The notes: generated by a model not told the origin, from the sequence alone. DNA of 64,000 nt from Clostridia bacterium (GCA_910575245.1 CAJTEN010000002.1:269185-333184); one strand, 5' to 3'. Shown: positions 9,087 through 18,332, counted from the first letter of the stretch. Translations and numbers: made by a program.

Positions 9087-10272
9087 GAGGGTTTCTGAAA
9101 CGGACGGCATTTGGGAATGGATATCGGAACGGTTTTCGGATATGCCGGAGGAAGGTTTAGGGATTATCAGGGCAGGGACGACGGCAGAGGACGAGTATTA
9201 TCTGCCGACCCAGCTGCCGAGGGAAGTGTATGAGGCGCGGATTAAGACGCACCGTGCAGAATATATCACGGAGAGGGATTTCACGCGGATCAAGGCAATG
9301 GGAATGAATACCGTACGGATTCCGGTGCCCTATTTTATCTTCGGGGACAGAGAGCCTTTTATCGGCTGTGTGGAAGAACTGGACTGCGCGTTCAACTGGG
9401 CGGAACGGCATGGCCTTAAGATCCTGATCGACCTGCATACTGCGCCGGACAGCCAGAATGGATTCGACAACGGCGGGATCAGCGGCGTGTGCAAGTGGTC
9501 TCAGGAGCCGGAAGAGGTGGAGTTCGAACTGACCGTATTGGAGCGGCTGGCACAGCGTTACGGCAGACGGGAAGGGCTGTGGGGCATCGAGGTGATCAAC
9601 GAGCCGATTACGGAAGAGACCTGGGAGCATATGGGAGTACAGGAGAGATATCCTGCGGTGGATCCGGTGAAGGCGGCGGGCACGAAACCCAATACGCTGG
9701 AATTCATCCGCCAGTTCTATCTGGATGCGTACGACCGTCTGCGTAAGTATCTGCCGGAGGAGAAATATGTGGTGATCCACGATGCATTCCTTCTAAAGGC
9801 GTGGAAAGATTTTATGCGTGAGGATAAATATAAGAATGTGGTGCTGGATACCCATCAGTATCTGATGATGGCGGAAGGGATGGGTTGTGAGCAGACCGTG
9901 GAAGGGTATGTGAAGTTCATCCAGGAGCATTATGAAGCGGATATCCGGGAGATGCAGGAGTATTTCCCCGTTGTATGCGGCGAGTGGTGTCTTTTCAACT
10001 CTCTGGCGGTGGGCCGGGACACAAAGGGCGGCCAGACCGTGTTAAACGGCCAGGAAGGTATGTCTAAGGAGAGCGTCAGTGACGAGGAGAAGAAGAAAAT
10101 CTACCGGGCTCTGGCGGATGCGCAGCTTGCGGCATGGAAGGCCGGCAGCGGTTATTTCTACTGGAGCTATAAGCTGCTGACGGATACCGTGAACGATGCC
10201 GGCTGGGTAGGCTGGGACAGCTGGGATCTGGGCCGGTGCGTGGATTTCGGATGGTTTCCGGCCAATGATTAA
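9055..10272 (+). CDS. GH5-family glycosidase (BglC/exo-glucanase-like), abnormal N-terminus
   Basis: From residue about 35 on it matches cytoplasmic BglC-like GH5 enzymes: TAEDEYYL, HRAEYITERDF, MNTVRIPVPYFIFGD, LIDLHTAPDSQNG, WGIEVINEPI (acid/base Glu in NEP) and PVVCGEW (nucleophile Glu). The usual beginning with a GVNLGGWL strand is absent. The bases between the GH43 stop and TAEDEYY encode no recognisable family sequence in any frame. The start is uncertain: the ATG at 9055 overlaps GH43, and the ATG at 9142 has no SD. Probably the product of a small deletion or frameshift, so activity is doubtful. Confidence 0.75.
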   Translation: MWRTWRSRWIERVSETDGIWEWISERFSDMPEEGLGIIRAGTTAEDEYYLPTQLPREVYEARIKTHRAEYITERDFTRIKAMGMNTVRIPVPYFIFGDREPFIGCVEELDCAFNWAERHGLKILIDLHTAPDSQNGFDNGGISGVCKWSQEPEEVEFELTVLERLAQRYGRREGLWGIEVINEPITEETWEHMGVQERYPAVDPVKAAGTKPNTLEFIRQFYLDAYDRLRKYLPEEKYVVIHDAFLLKAWKDFMREDKYKNVVLDTHQYLMMAEGMGCEQTVEGYVKFIQEHYEADIREMQEYFPVVCGEWCLFNSLAVGRDTKGGQTVLNGQEGMSKESVSDEEKKKIYRALADAQLAAWKAGSGYFYWSYKLLTDTVNDAGWVGWDSWDLGRCVDFGWFPAND

Positions 10273-10290
10273 ATAATATATTCCATGACT

Positions 10291-10322
10291 GCGGGGCCGT
10301 TCATAACATGGACGGCCCCGCG
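10291..10322 (+). terminator. Strong GC hairpin after the GH5 gene
   Basis: GCGGGGCCGT / ACGGCCCCGC, 10-bp stem. No clear T-run follows, so it may stabilise the 3' end rather than terminate. Confidence 0.5.
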
Positions 10323-10339
10323 AGTGCGATAACTTAATA

Positions 10340-10381
10340 TTCCATAGTATTCTTCTATTGTTTATAATAGTTTGTGTCGGA
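10340..10381 (+). promoter_or_regulatory. Candidate promoter with a near-0A box, upstream of the Spo0A-like gene
   Basis: TTCCAT, 17 bp, TATAAT (10363-10368). Seven bases later TGTCGGA (10375-10381) matches the Spo0A box TGTCGAA at 6 of 7 positions and would cover the start point. The 5' leader is long (about 170 nt) and holds small palindromes. Confidence 0.4.
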
Positions 10382-10418
10382 ACGAGTCAACAGACTGACA
10401 AGAAATATGTAGGAATCG

Positions 10419-10449
10419 GTAACAGGGAAGCCAAAGGCTGAGCTGTTAC
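10419..10449. repeat. 31-nt solo palindrome (GTAACAG...CTGTTAC family)
   Basis: Starts GTAACAGGGAAGCC and ends GGCTGAGCTGTTAC. It is a member of the small palindrome family described at 12651, 25643 and 29110. A diverged relative follows at about 10456-10500. Flanking duplication is not clear here. Confidence 0.65.
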
Positions 10450-10547
10450 AGAATCAGTAACAGTTCGGCCAAGGACAGCGAGAGTATCTGAACTGTTATG
10501 AATGAGGTTGCGCTCAGAACAGGCCAACAGGAAGATGGAGGAATACT

Positions 10548-11066
10548 ATGGAGACATTAAACATGATAGCGTCAAGGGATCAGAAACAAATCTACAAACT
10601 TCTGGATAACCTGATCAATACCAACAAGGAGTTCCAGATTATGATAACTGTTCCCTCGGGGACGAAAGAGGAGATCACGCAGGAAGCAGACAGTCTTCTG
10701 TCTTCTTACGGGACAAGAGATCTGGAAAAGGATGTAACGGACATGATTCACGAGATAGGCGTACCCGCTCATATTAAGGGATATCAGTATTTGAGAGAGG
10801 CAATCATGATGTCGGTGGAGGATGTGGAGATGTTGGGGTCCATTACTAAGGTATTGTATCCGACGATTGCGAAGAAATATCAGACAACGCCCAGCCGGGT
10901 AGAGCGTGCGATACGTCATGCGATCGAGGTTGCATGGTCAAGAGGGCGGATGGAAACGCTGGATGCGTTATTCGGCTATACAATCAACACCGGTAAGGGG
11001 AAGCCGACGAACTCGGAATTTATTGCGTTGATTGCGGATAAGATTCGGCTGCAGTATCGAAGATGA
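10548..11066 (+). CDS. Spo0A-like DNA-binding protein without a receiver domain
   Basis: 172 residues, SD GGAGG 6 nt before ATG. Residues about 58-170 match the Spo0A C-terminal domain closely: [21 protein letters not shown], then the recognition helix [18 protein letters not shown], then [19 protein letters not shown]. The N-terminal 55 residues are not a receiver: there is no acidic pocket and no phospho-acceptor Asp. Spo0A needs its receiver to dimerise on phosphorylation, so this protein would bind 0A boxes constitutively or compete with Spo0A. The N-terminal part is unrecognised. The family is certain, the role is inferred. Confidence 0.85.
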   Translation: METLNMIASRDQKQIYKLLDNLINTNKEFQIMITVPSGTKEEITQEADSLLSSYGTRDLEKDVTDMIHEIGVPAHIKGYQYLREAIMMSVEDVEMLGSITKVLYPTIAKKYQTTPSRVERAIRHAIEVAWSRGRMETLDALFGYTINTGKGKPTNSEFIALIADKIRLQYRR

Positions 11067-11105
11067 TTCCGTAAGAATGTCAGGTATATATTTTCAAAAT
11101 AATCC

Positions 11106-11134
11106 TTTTATTGCCATCCAAAATGCTGTATAAT
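11106..11134 (+). promoter_or_regulatory. Candidate glgA promoter
   Basis: TTTTAT, 17 bp, TATAAT (11129-11134), about 45 nt before the SD of glgA. The -35 is weak. Confidence 0.45.
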
Positions 11135-11185
11135 AAGATTTAATGACTGGAGAAGACAGGACAATCTATATTTTGGAGGGTTAGC

Positions 11186-12631
11186 ATGAAAAATATTTTG
11201 TTTGTTGCATCAGAAGGGGTTCCTTTTATTAAGACTGGCGGTCTTGCAGATGTGATAGGTTCTCTGCCCAAGTGCATTGACAGGGAATACTTTGACATCA
11301 GAGTGATTCTTCCTAAATACACCTGTATGAAACAGGAGATGAAGGATAAACTTACATATAAGACTCATTTTTATATGGATTTCCACTGGAAAGAAGAGTA
11401 TGTGGGAATTTTGGAAGCGGAAGTTGAAGGAGTTAAATATTACTTTATCGATAACGAAGGTTTCTTTGGCGGGTTTAAACCTTACGGCGATAATGCCTTG
11501 TTCGAAATTGAGAAATATGCGTATTTCTGTAAAGCGGCATTATCCATTCTGCCGGTGATTGATTTCAGGCCGGATCTGATTCACTGCCATGACTGGCAGA
11601 CAGGACTGGTACCTGTATATCTGAAAGAGAGATTTCAGGGCGGCGATTTCTACAGAGGCATCAAGACGGTTATGACGATCCACAATCTGAAATTCCAGGG
11701 CAAGTGGAGCGTTAAGGAAGTGAAAGAGATTACGGGACTTCCGGATTATTTCTTTACATCCGACAAGTTGGAGGCTTACAAGGATGCCAACCTCTTAAAG
11801 GGCGGTTTGGTTTACGCGGATGCGATTACAACTGTCAGCGATACTTATGCAGAGGAGATCAAGACAGCTTTCTACGGAGAGGGACTGGACGGCCTGATGC
11901 GTGCGAGGGCGGCAGACCTGAGAGGCATTGTCAACGGTGTTGATTATACGGACTTCAGTCCGGAAGTAGATAAGAACATTGAATATAATTATGATGCGGT
12001 GAACTTCCGCAAGGAGAAGATTAAGAATAAACGTGCACTGCAGGCGGAGCTGGGACTTAACCAGGATGACAAGGCTATGATGATCGGTATTGTATCCAGG
12101 CTGACGGACCAGAAGGGCTTTGACCTGATCGCGTATGTGATGGATGAGCTCTGTCAGGATAACGTACAGATCGTTGTTCTCGGAACCGGACAGGAGCAGT
12201 ATGAGAATATGTTCCGCCATTTTGACTGGAAATACCATGGCAAAGTATCAGCTAATATCTACTATTCAGATGCCTTATCACATAAGATCTATGCGGCAAG
12301 CGATGCGTTCCTGATGCCCTCGCTGTTCGAGCCTTGCGGTTTAAGCCAGCTGATGTCCCTGCGCTACGGTACTGTACCGATCGTGCGTGAGACAGGCGGA
12401 TTGAAGGATACGGTAGAGCCTTACAATGAATATGAGGGAACTGGTACGGGATTCAGTTTCAAGAATTATAATGCCCATGAGATGCTTGGTACGATACGTT
12501 ACGCTGAGCATATCTACTACGATAAGAAGCGTGAATGGAATAAGATCGTGGACCGGGCAATGGCAGTAGATTTCTCATGGCATGTATCTGCGAAGAAATA
12601 CCAGGAGATGTATGACTGGCTGATTGGATAG
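11186..12631 (+). CDS. glgA: Glycogen synthase (ADP-glucose type, GT5)
   Basis: 481 residues, SD GGAGGG. It transfers glucose from ADP-glucose to a growing alpha-1,4-glucan in the cytoplasm. The N-terminal ADP-glucose loop KTGGLADVIGSLPK is present, as are HCHDWQTGLVP, GIVSRLTDQKGFDL at the start of the second Rossmann domain, and MPSLFEPCGLSQL with the conserved Glu of GT5. Length is normal. It stands alone here; its substrate supply, glgC-glgD, is 22 kb away on the other strand. Confidence 0.96.
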   Translation: MKNILFVASEGVPFIKTGGLADVIGSLPKCIDREYFDIRVILPKYTCMKQEMKDKLTYKTHFYMDFHWKEEYVGILEAEVEGVKYYFIDNEGFFGGFKPYGDNALFEIEKYAYFCKAALSILPVIDFRPDLIHCHDWQTGLVPVYLKERFQGGDFYRGIKTVMTIHNLKFQGKWSVKEVKEITGLPDYFFTSDKLEAYKDANLLKGGLVYADAITTVSDTYAEEIKTAFYGEGLDGLMRARAADLRGIVNGVDYTDFSPEVDKNIEYNYDAVNFRKEKIKNKRALQAELGLNQDDKAMMIGIVSRLTDQKGFDLIAYVMDELCQDNVQIVVLGTGQEQYENMFRHFDWKYHGKVSANIYYSDALSHKIYAASDAFLMPSLFEPCGLSQLMSLRYGTVPIVRETGGLKDTVEPYNEYEGTGTGFSFKNYNAHEMLGTIRYAEHIYYDKKREWNKIVDRAMAVDFSWHVSAKKYQEMYDWLIG

Positions 12632-12650
12632 AGTTGAGAGAAGTATTTAT

Positions 12651-12681
12651 GTAACAGTGAAGCCGAAGGCTGAACTGTTAC
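12651..12681. repeat. 31-nt solo palindrome with an 8-bp flanking repeat
   Basis: GTAACAGTGAAGCC ... GGCTGAACTGTTAC. Flanks GTATTTAT (left) and GTATTTAC (right) agree at 7 of 8 positions, as expected of an aged target-site duplication. Confidence 0.7.
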
Positions 12682-12695
12682 GTATTTACAGATCG

Positions 12696-12760
12696 GAGCA
12701 AGTTGCCGGACTTGTCAGAGCGGTATCATAGCCTGACAAGTCGTTGCGCTTGCTCTTTTT
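12696..12760 (+). terminator. Two-tier terminator after glgA
   Basis: Outer stem GAGCAAG / CTTGCTC and inner stem GACTTGTCAG / CTGACAAGTC, followed by TTTTT. Confidence 0.88.
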
Positions 12761-12850
12761 ACCTTGCATGGATATGTGGAGCCTGCAGTGAATGCGTCGT
12801 ATTGCGGATGGAAGGTTCCCAGGAATTTTGGCGGCAACCCGGAGGTGTGC

Positions 12851-14488
12851 ATGGGCGGAAAGAAGAAACAGAATAATTTTGTGCTTCAGGCAGGGATCCT
12901 GGCAGCGGCAGGCATGATCGTCAAGGTCATCAGCCTGATTTACCGCAGTCCGCTTCTGAGTATTATCGGTCTGGAGGGCAATGGGTATTACAGTACGGCG
13001 ATCAATATCTATACGATCATTCTGCTGATTTCATCCTACAGTATTCCATCGGCAATTTCTAAAGTGATCGCACAGAAACTTGCCTTTAAGGAATACCGCA
13101 ATGCACAGAGGGTGTTTCAATGTGCGCTGATCTATGTACTTGTAGTAGGAGGCATTGCATCGATTTTTACGTTTGCAGCGGCGCCTTTGCTGATGAGTAA
13201 AAGCGTCAATTCGATTGTGGCGTTGCGTGTTCTTGCACCGACAATTTTTTTCTCCGGTTTGCTGGGGGTGCTCAGAGGTTACTTCCAGGCGCATGGCTCA
13301 ATGCTCCACACCTCTTTATCCCAGATTTTAGAGCAGATTGTCAATGCGGTAGTCAGCATTCTGGCCGGGTACCTGCTGATACAGATGGTGGCAGACCAGA
13401 GTGAGACAACACAGGCAATCTATGGTTCGGCGGGAAGTGCACTGGGAACCGGTGCAGGTGTTGTTACGGCGCTGCTCTTCATGTCAGGTATGTTTGTGCT
13501 GAACCGGAGAACAATCAGACGGCGCATGAAGTATGACAGAACGGGGCAGCATGACAGCTACGGGGAGATTTTTAAGCTGATCATTACCATTGTCACACCT
13601 TTTATCTTAAGCACATTTATCTATAACTGTTCTACTGTGGTGAACATGGATACCTATTACAGAATTATAATGGAATATAAGGATGTGGATTCGGTGACGG
13701 CTCACATTGATTACGGTATTTTTGCGACACAGGCAGTGGCGGTGGTCAACATACCGATCGCGATTGCCTCGGCAATGTCTTCGGCGACGATACCGGGACT
13801 GGCTACTACTTTTGTGCGTAGGGAATATAAGAAGACCAGGGATCAGGTGTCAAAGGCGATCCGTATGACCATGCTGATTGCCATACCTGCATCGGTGGGA
13901 CTGCTGCTTCTCTCCAAACCTATCATGCATTTTATCTTCCCGCAGAAGGAGGCGCTGGACAAGGCATCGGGACTGTTGGCGGCGCTGGCTGTCACGGTGA
14001 TCCTGTATTGTCTGTCAACTCTGACTAACGCTGTCCTGCAGGGGATCGGCAGGGTCAACACGCCGGTGATTCATTCGGCGGTGGCGCTTGTGGTTCAGAC
14101 GGCCGGACTTGTGCTGTTGTTGTGGTTTACAGAATTGAATTTATATGCGCTTGCATGCGCCAATATCATTTACTCTTTTGTCATGTGTGTGCTGAACCAG
14201 ATTTCCGTAAGAAAACATCTTAAATACAGACAGGAAGTTGTGAGAACTTTTATCCTGCCCTTTGTGTCTTCGCTTGTTATGGGAGTAGTTGCCTATGGTG
14301 TGTATTATGGGTTGTATATGGTTCTGCCTGTCAGCAGGATCGTGCTGCTGATCGCGATCGGTATCGGCGCCATGGTGTATTTCGCAATGATCCTTCTGAC
14401 CGGCGGTGTGACGGAGAAGGAACTGAAGGCTTTCCCGAAGGGGGCGATGCTGGTGCATTTCGCGAAGAAGCTGCGTTTGTTGAAATAA
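12851..14488 (+). CDS. MOP-superfamily flippase (polysaccharide biosynthesis / SpoVB-like)
   Basis: 545 residues. Start placed at ATG 12851 because GGAGGT lies just upstream and the protein then begins MGGKKKQNNFVLQAGILAAAG, typical of the family; earlier in-frame starts add unmatched sequence. About 14 hydrophobic segments, a pattern shared by SpoVB, MurJ-like and Wzx proteins. These move lipid-linked precursors across the membrane. The spore-type genes that follow make a SpoVB-like function plausible, but the exact substrate cannot be told from sequence. Confidence 0.85.
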   Translation: MGGKKKQNNFVLQAGILAAAGMIVKVISLIYRSPLLSIIGLEGNGYYSTAINIYTIILLISSYSIPSAISKVIAQKLAFKEYRNAQRVFQCALIYVLVVGGIASIFTFAAAPLLMSKSVNSIVALRVLAPTIFFSGLLGVLRGYFQAHGSMLHTSLSQILEQIVNAVVSILAGYLLIQMVADQSETTQAIYGSAGSALGTGAGVVTALLFMSGMFVLNRRTIRRRMKYDRTGQHDSYGEIFKLIITIVTPFILSTFIYNCSTVVNMDTYYRIIMEYKDVDSVTAHIDYGIFATQAVAVVNIPIAIASAMSSATIPGLATTFVRREYKKTRDQVSKAIRMTMLIAIPASVGLLLLSKPIMHFIFPQKEALDKASGLLAALAVTVILYCLSTLTNAVLQGIGRVNTPVIHSAVALVVQTAGLVLLLWFTELNLYALACANIIYSFVMCVLNQISVRKHLKYRQEVVRTFILPFVSSLVMGVVAYGVYYGLYMVLPVSRIVLLIAIGIGAMVYFAMILLTGGVTEKELKAFPKGAMLVHFAKKLRLLK

Positions 14489-14565
14489 ATAGACTTTGTA
14501 CTTTAGCTGTGATATGGTTGCAGTGTAGTAGTGTAAACATTAGAAAAAGAAAGCAGGTGATCCGT

Positions 14566-14730
14566 ATGTCACCAGAAGCGCAAAAGGAAGTGGCAATTAA
14601 CAGATATGTGGATTTAATGAGGATCAAAGCTCATGAGACAGGCGAGAATAAAGAGCTTGATTATCAAATTAAAGTTGCAAAAGTTAAGCTGTCCAGTTTT
14701 GGCATTGACTACTCAAAACTTGATTTTTAA
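14566..14730 (+). CDS. Small conserved hypothetical protein, 54 residues
   Basis: ATG 14566 with SD AGCAGGTGA. Charged, helical, ending FGIDYSKLDF. Similar short proteins occur in Lachnospiraceae, but I know no function. Starts at 14509 lack an SD. Confidence 0.6.
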   Translation: MSPEAQKEVAINRYVDLMRIKAHETGENKELDYQIKVAKVKLSSFGIDYSKLDF

Positions 14731-14770
14731 AATTGCCCGGTGTATTTCAAAAAATAAAAAAAGAAGAATA

Positions 14771-14818
14771 AATGATTGCCCAAATACAAATACTGTTTGT
14801 GGCAATCATTTTTAATTT
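14771..14818 (+). terminator. Intrinsic terminator
   Basis: AATGATTGCC / GGCAATCATT with a 20-nt loop, followed by TTTAATTT. Confidence 0.8.
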
Positions 14819-14832
14819 CAGGAGGTAATCAT

Positions 14833-15018
14833 ATGGCAAACTTATCAGAGTTGGATTTACAGAATCTCCGCCATCTAATGGGCGGCTATGACGTGACACA
14901 CTGCAAGATGAAAGAGTATGCGGAGTGTGCATCGGACACGAAGGTAAAGCAGTTCTTTGAGAAAGGCGCACAGTCTGCAATGCAGAATAAGCAGCAGCTG
15001 ATGGAGTATCTGAGATAA
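14833..15018 (+). CDS. CotF-like small spore protein, first of a pair
   Basis: 61 residues, SD CAGGAGG 6 nt before the ATG. Sequence MANLSELDLQNLRHLMGG with a His/Cys-rich segment THCKMKEYAECA. It has the size and position of the small partner commonly found directly before a CotF-family gene in Clostridia. Helical, soluble. Probably made in the mother cell during sporulation (inference from its neighbour). Confidence 0.6.
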   Translation: MANLSELDLQNLRHLMGGYDVTHCKMKEYAECASDTKVKQFFEKGAQSAMQNKQQLMEYLR

Positions 15019-15057
15019 CACCCGCACAGAAATAAACAGGAAGAAGGAGAATGAATT

Positions 15058-15318
15058 ATGCAGATGGAAGAGAAGACAATGGTAGCGGATACGCTGACCG
15101 GCATTAACGGCGAACTGGTGCGTTTCGGAGAGATGATCGCACAGACGGAGAATAAGGAGCTGAAGCAGACTCTGAAGCAGTTCCGTAATGCCTGTGAGCA
15201 GTCACAGGAGGAATTGTACCAGATCGCGCGTGAGAAATCTTATTATGTACCTGCTGCAAAGGCGACGCAGGAGGAGATCGCTCACGTGAGATCTCTGTTT
15301 ACTTCCAGTACGCTCTAA
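15058..15318 (+). CDS. Spore coat protein, CotF family
   Basis: 86 residues, SD AGAAGGAG. MVADTLTGINGELVRFGEMI and CEQSQEELYQIAREK are characteristic of the Coat_F family (ferritin-like helical fold without metal ligands). Located 40 nt after the small partner and probably co-transcribed with it. Confidence 0.82.
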   Translation: MQMEEKTMVADTLTGINGELVRFGEMIAQTENKELKQTLKQFRNACEQSQEELYQIAREKSYYVPAAKATQEEIAHVRSLFTSSTL

Positions 15319-15362
15319 GAAGTAATACTATAATGTACTGGACTAACAAGGAATAATGAATG

Positions 15363-15424
15363 AAAAGAGCGGTTTTTGCGGAAGGATTTCTTGTATTGGG
15401 ATATTCCATAGAAATCGCTCTTTT
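15363..15424. terminator. Bidirectional terminator between the cotF pair and rqcH
   Basis: AAAAGAGCG / CGCTCTTTT in convergent arrangement, with a large loop. The right arm overlaps the rqcH stop. Confidence 0.65.
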
Positions 15425-17225
15425 ACATATTTATAATCTGTTTAATGGCGGAAATATCCGAATCGATCATCATGGAATAGTTGGTATAGTACACAACGAA
15501 TCCGGGCTTGGCGCCGGCAGGCTTCTTCACATGCTTCTTCTGGATATAGTCGATTTCTACCTTATCCTGCTCGCGGCCCTTGGAGTAGTAGGCGGCGAGA
15601 CGGGCAGCCTCTTCGAAAGTGCGGTCTGGCAGTTCCTGTCCTTCCGTCTTGACAACAACGTGGGAACCGGCTTTCTTCTTGGCGTGGAACCACCAGTCGT
15701 TGCCGGTGGCGAATTTGAAGGTCAGCTCGTCGTTCTGGTAGTTATTCTTGCCCACATACATATGGAAGCCGTCACTGCTGATGTAGTGGAAGGGCTTGCT
15801 GGTGACTTTGGCTTTTTTCGTGCCGCCTTTTCTGCGGATATAACCGCTTTCGATCAGTTCTTCTTTGATCTGCACGAGATCTTCCTCCTGCATGGCGATA
15901 TCCAGGGCGGCCAGAATAGATTCCAGGTGTTCGATTTCTTCTTTTACCTGTACAGTCAGCTCGGAGAGGGCTTCGTAGGTTCTTTTCAGCTTTCCGTATT
16001 TCTCAAAGTATTTCTGTGCATTCTCCTGAGGTGTGAGCGTAGGATCCAGCGGAATCGTGATGGTTTCGTTGGTGTAGTAGTTCAGCGCCTCCATGGATTT
16101 AGAATCGGGTGTTATGTTATATCCATAGGTGTTGATCAGTTCGCCGTATACTTTATATTTGTCCTTTTTCTCCGTATCCTGCATCTGACGAAGCTGAAGG
16201 TCGTATTTCTTGACATTGCGCTCTAAGGCAGTCTGGACAATCTTGCGCAGATCCACAGATTTCTGCCGGATGCGTGTCACTATGCTTCGCTCTGCATAAT
16301 ACTGTTCCAGAACAGCGCTGATGGAATCGAAGTTCTTCACAGTCTTGTCTTCATAGAGCGTGAGCGGCAGGGCGGCGAATTCGACAGGCTCCCTGCCGTT
16401 GTATAGGATAGACGGGGAGAAATCATCTGTTATTATTTGCCGCAGCATGCCGCACAGAGTGTTATACAGGCTGCGCAGTGCGTCATTCTCCAAAGCATTG
16501 GCAGGCATGTCTGCGTCTATCCTGGAACGATAACATATTTCCTGTGCCATGATCGGAGAAAGGCCGGTGTAGGAAGAGTAGAGTGCTTTATATGCCGGCA
16601 TTGGTCTGGCACGCATATGTTCACAGAAGCTTATATAATCCAAAGCTTCGTTATCCTCCCCGGCCACACCGGTAATCTTGCCGGAAGTATACTCGGGGCA
16701 GAATCTGAGTGGATTCCACTTATTCTGTGTCTGTGGGATAAAATAATTCCTGCCGGGAAGCACCTCTCTGACGGAACTGACCATCCCGGAGATATGTTTG
16801 ATGCTGTCAATGATCATATTCTTGTCATCGCAGAAGATGATGTTGCTGTGTTTACCCATCACTTCGATAATCAGCTTCTTGCGGCACAAATCACCCAGTT
16901 CGTTCAGATGTTCCAGTTCCAGCTGGATGATACGTTCCAGACCAGGCTGCGCAATCGTTACGATACGGGCATTCTGCAAGTGTTTGCGCAGGAGCATGCA
17001 GAATCCCGGTGCGGTCATGGGACTGGGTTTGTTTGTCTGTGTCAGATAGACTAACGGCAGAGAGGCATCCGCGGACAGCAGAAGCCGATACTGAGAACCG
17101 TTATTTTTTATAGTTAACATAAGTTCATCGCTTTCGGGCTGGGCGATTTTGTAGATCCGTCCGCCGGAGAGCGACTTTCTGAGTTCCGATACGATATTTG
17201 CAATGGTAATTCCGTCAAAAGCCAT
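15423..17225 (-). CDS. rqcH: RqcH/Rqc2 homologue (NFACT family)
   Basis: 600 residues. RqcH binds stalled 50S-peptidyl-tRNA and recruits alanyl-tRNA to add C-terminal Ala tails that mark nascent chains for degradation. Visible parts: NFACT-N starting MAFDGITIANIVSELR, a long coiled-coil middle (about 290-440) and the NFACT-R domain with NDWWFHAKKKAGSHVVV. Slightly longer than the B. subtilis protein. Divergently transcribed from yicC. Older annotations call such proteins fibronectin-binding (FbpA). Confidence 0.93.
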   Translation of the reverse strand: MAFDGITIANIVSELRKSLSGGRIYKIAQPESDELMLTIKNNGSQYRLLLSADASLPLVYLTQTNKPSPMTAPGFCMLLRKHLQNARIVTIAQPGLERIIQLELEHLNELGDLCRKKLIIEVMGKHSNIIFCDDKNMIIDSIKHISGMVSSVREVLPGRNYFIPQTQNKWNPLRFCPEYTSGKITGVAGEDNEALDYISFCEHMRARPMPAYKALYSSYTGLSPIMAQEICYRSRIDADMPANALENDALRSLYNTLCGMLRQIITDDFSPSILYNGREPVEFAALPLTLYEDKTVKNFDSISAVLEQYYAERSIVTRIRQKSVDLRKIVQTALERNVKKYDLQLRQMQDTEKKDKYKVYGELINTYGYNITPDSKSMEALNYYTNETITIPLDPTLTPQENAQKYFEKYGKLKRTYEALSELTVQVKEEIEHLESILAALDIAMQEEDLVQIKEELIESGYIRRKGGTKKAKVTSKPFHYISSDGFHMYVGKNNYQNDELTFKFATGNDWWFHAKKKAGSHVVVKTEGQELPDRTFEEAARLAAYYSKGREQDKVEIDYIQKKHVKKPAGAKPGFVVYYTNYSMMIDSDISAIKQIINM

Positions 17226-17365
17226 GATTCATTCCTCGCTGTTCGTTTTACAGGTTAATTGCTGTGGATTATGTCAGTAACGGTCCGGATACTCGCGAAG
17301 TTATCTGAACAGTTATTGATTATTTTATCATATCATATAATAAGTACAGTGAATTTTCAACTTTC

Positions 17366-17394
17366 TTGACTACTCTTAAAGATTATTCTATAAT
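17366..17394 (+). promoter_or_regulatory. Strong SigA promoter of the yicC-cinA operon
   Basis: TTGACT, 17 bp, TATAAT, about 45 nt before the SD of yicC. No equally good promoter is seen before the next six genes, which are tightly spaced. Confidence 0.85.
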
Positions 17395-17447
17395 AAAGTC
17401 TGTACGCACAGATAACAAATGGTCTACAATACAGGAAAGGCAAGTAC

Positions 17448-18332
17448 GTGACTATGATAAAGAGTATGACCGGTTTCGGCAGATGCGAGACCGCCAGAGG
17501 AGAACGCAAGATCAGTGTAGAGATGAAATCCGTTAACCACAGGTATCTGGACGTGAGTATTAAGATGCCAAAGAAGCTGAATTTCTTTGAGGCGGCAATT
17601 CGTGGTGAACTGAAGAACTATATCCAGAGGGGCAAGGTTGATATTTTTATCAGCTATGAGGATTTCACAGAGTCTAATGTGTGCGTGAAGTACAATAAGG
17701 AACTTGCTGCAGATTATATGAAGTATCTGAACAAGATGGCAGAAGATTTTGATCTGGATAATGATATCCGGGTTTCTGTCCTGTCCAGATATCCGGAGAT
17801 ACTGAGTATGGAAGAGCAGACCATCGATGAGGATGAGCTGTGGCAGCTTCTTGAGGAGGCGCTTAGAGGTGCGGCAGAAGGGTTTGTGGAGACACGGATT
17901 AAAGAAGGTGAGAACCTTAGAAATGACCTGATCGGCAAGCTGGACGGCATGCTGACGCATGTGGATTATATTACGGAGCGCTCTCCGCAGATTATTGCGG
18001 AATATAAGCAGAAGCTTACAGGCAAAGTGAAAGAGCTGTTGGAGGATGCGAATGTAGATGAGAGCCGTCTGCTCATGGAAGTTACGGTCTTTGCGGATAA
18101 AGTGTGTGTGGATGAGGAATTGGTGCGGCTAAGGAGCCACATCGAGACAACGAAGGAGAATCTGATGCAGGGCGGCAGTATAGGGCGCAAGCTCGATTTT
18201 ATCGCGCAGGAGATGAACCGTGAGGCGAACACGATTTTATCAAAGACCAGTGACCTGGAAATCTCGAACCATGCCATTGAATTAAAGACAGAGATCGAGA
18301 AGGTGCGGGAACAGATCCAGAATATCGAATAG
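17448..18332 (+). CDS. yicC: YicC/YloC-family endoribonuclease
   Basis: 294 residues. IKSMTGFGR at the N-terminus and the C-terminal DUF1732 part (GRKLDFIAQEMNREANTI) define the family. The GTG at 17448 stands 9 nt after AGGAAAGG and is preferred; the ATG at 17454 would have a 15-nt gap. In other bacteria YicC is an RNase; in Firmicutes the gene is regularly next to remA, gmk and rpoZ, as here. Confidence 0.93.
   Translation: MTMIKSMTGFGRCETARGERKISVEMKSVNHRYLDVSIKMPKKLNFFEAAIRGELKNYIQRGKVDIFISYEDFTESNVCVKYNKELAADYMKYLNKMAEDFDLDNDIRVSVLSRYPEILSMEEQTIDEDELWQLLEEALRGAAEGFVETRIKEGENLRNDLIGKLDGMLTHVDYITERSPQIIAEYKQKLTGKVKELLEDANVDESRLLMEVTVFADKVCVDEELVRLRSHIETTKENLMQGGSIGRKLDFIAQEMNREANTILSKTSDLEISNHAIELKTEIEKVREQIQNIE

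Noticed and set aside
15360-16226. Plus-strand ORF of 288 codons opposite rqcH
   Set aside because: Hydrophobic antisense shadow; NFACT-R motifs lie on the minus strand and a terminator hairpin covers its start.
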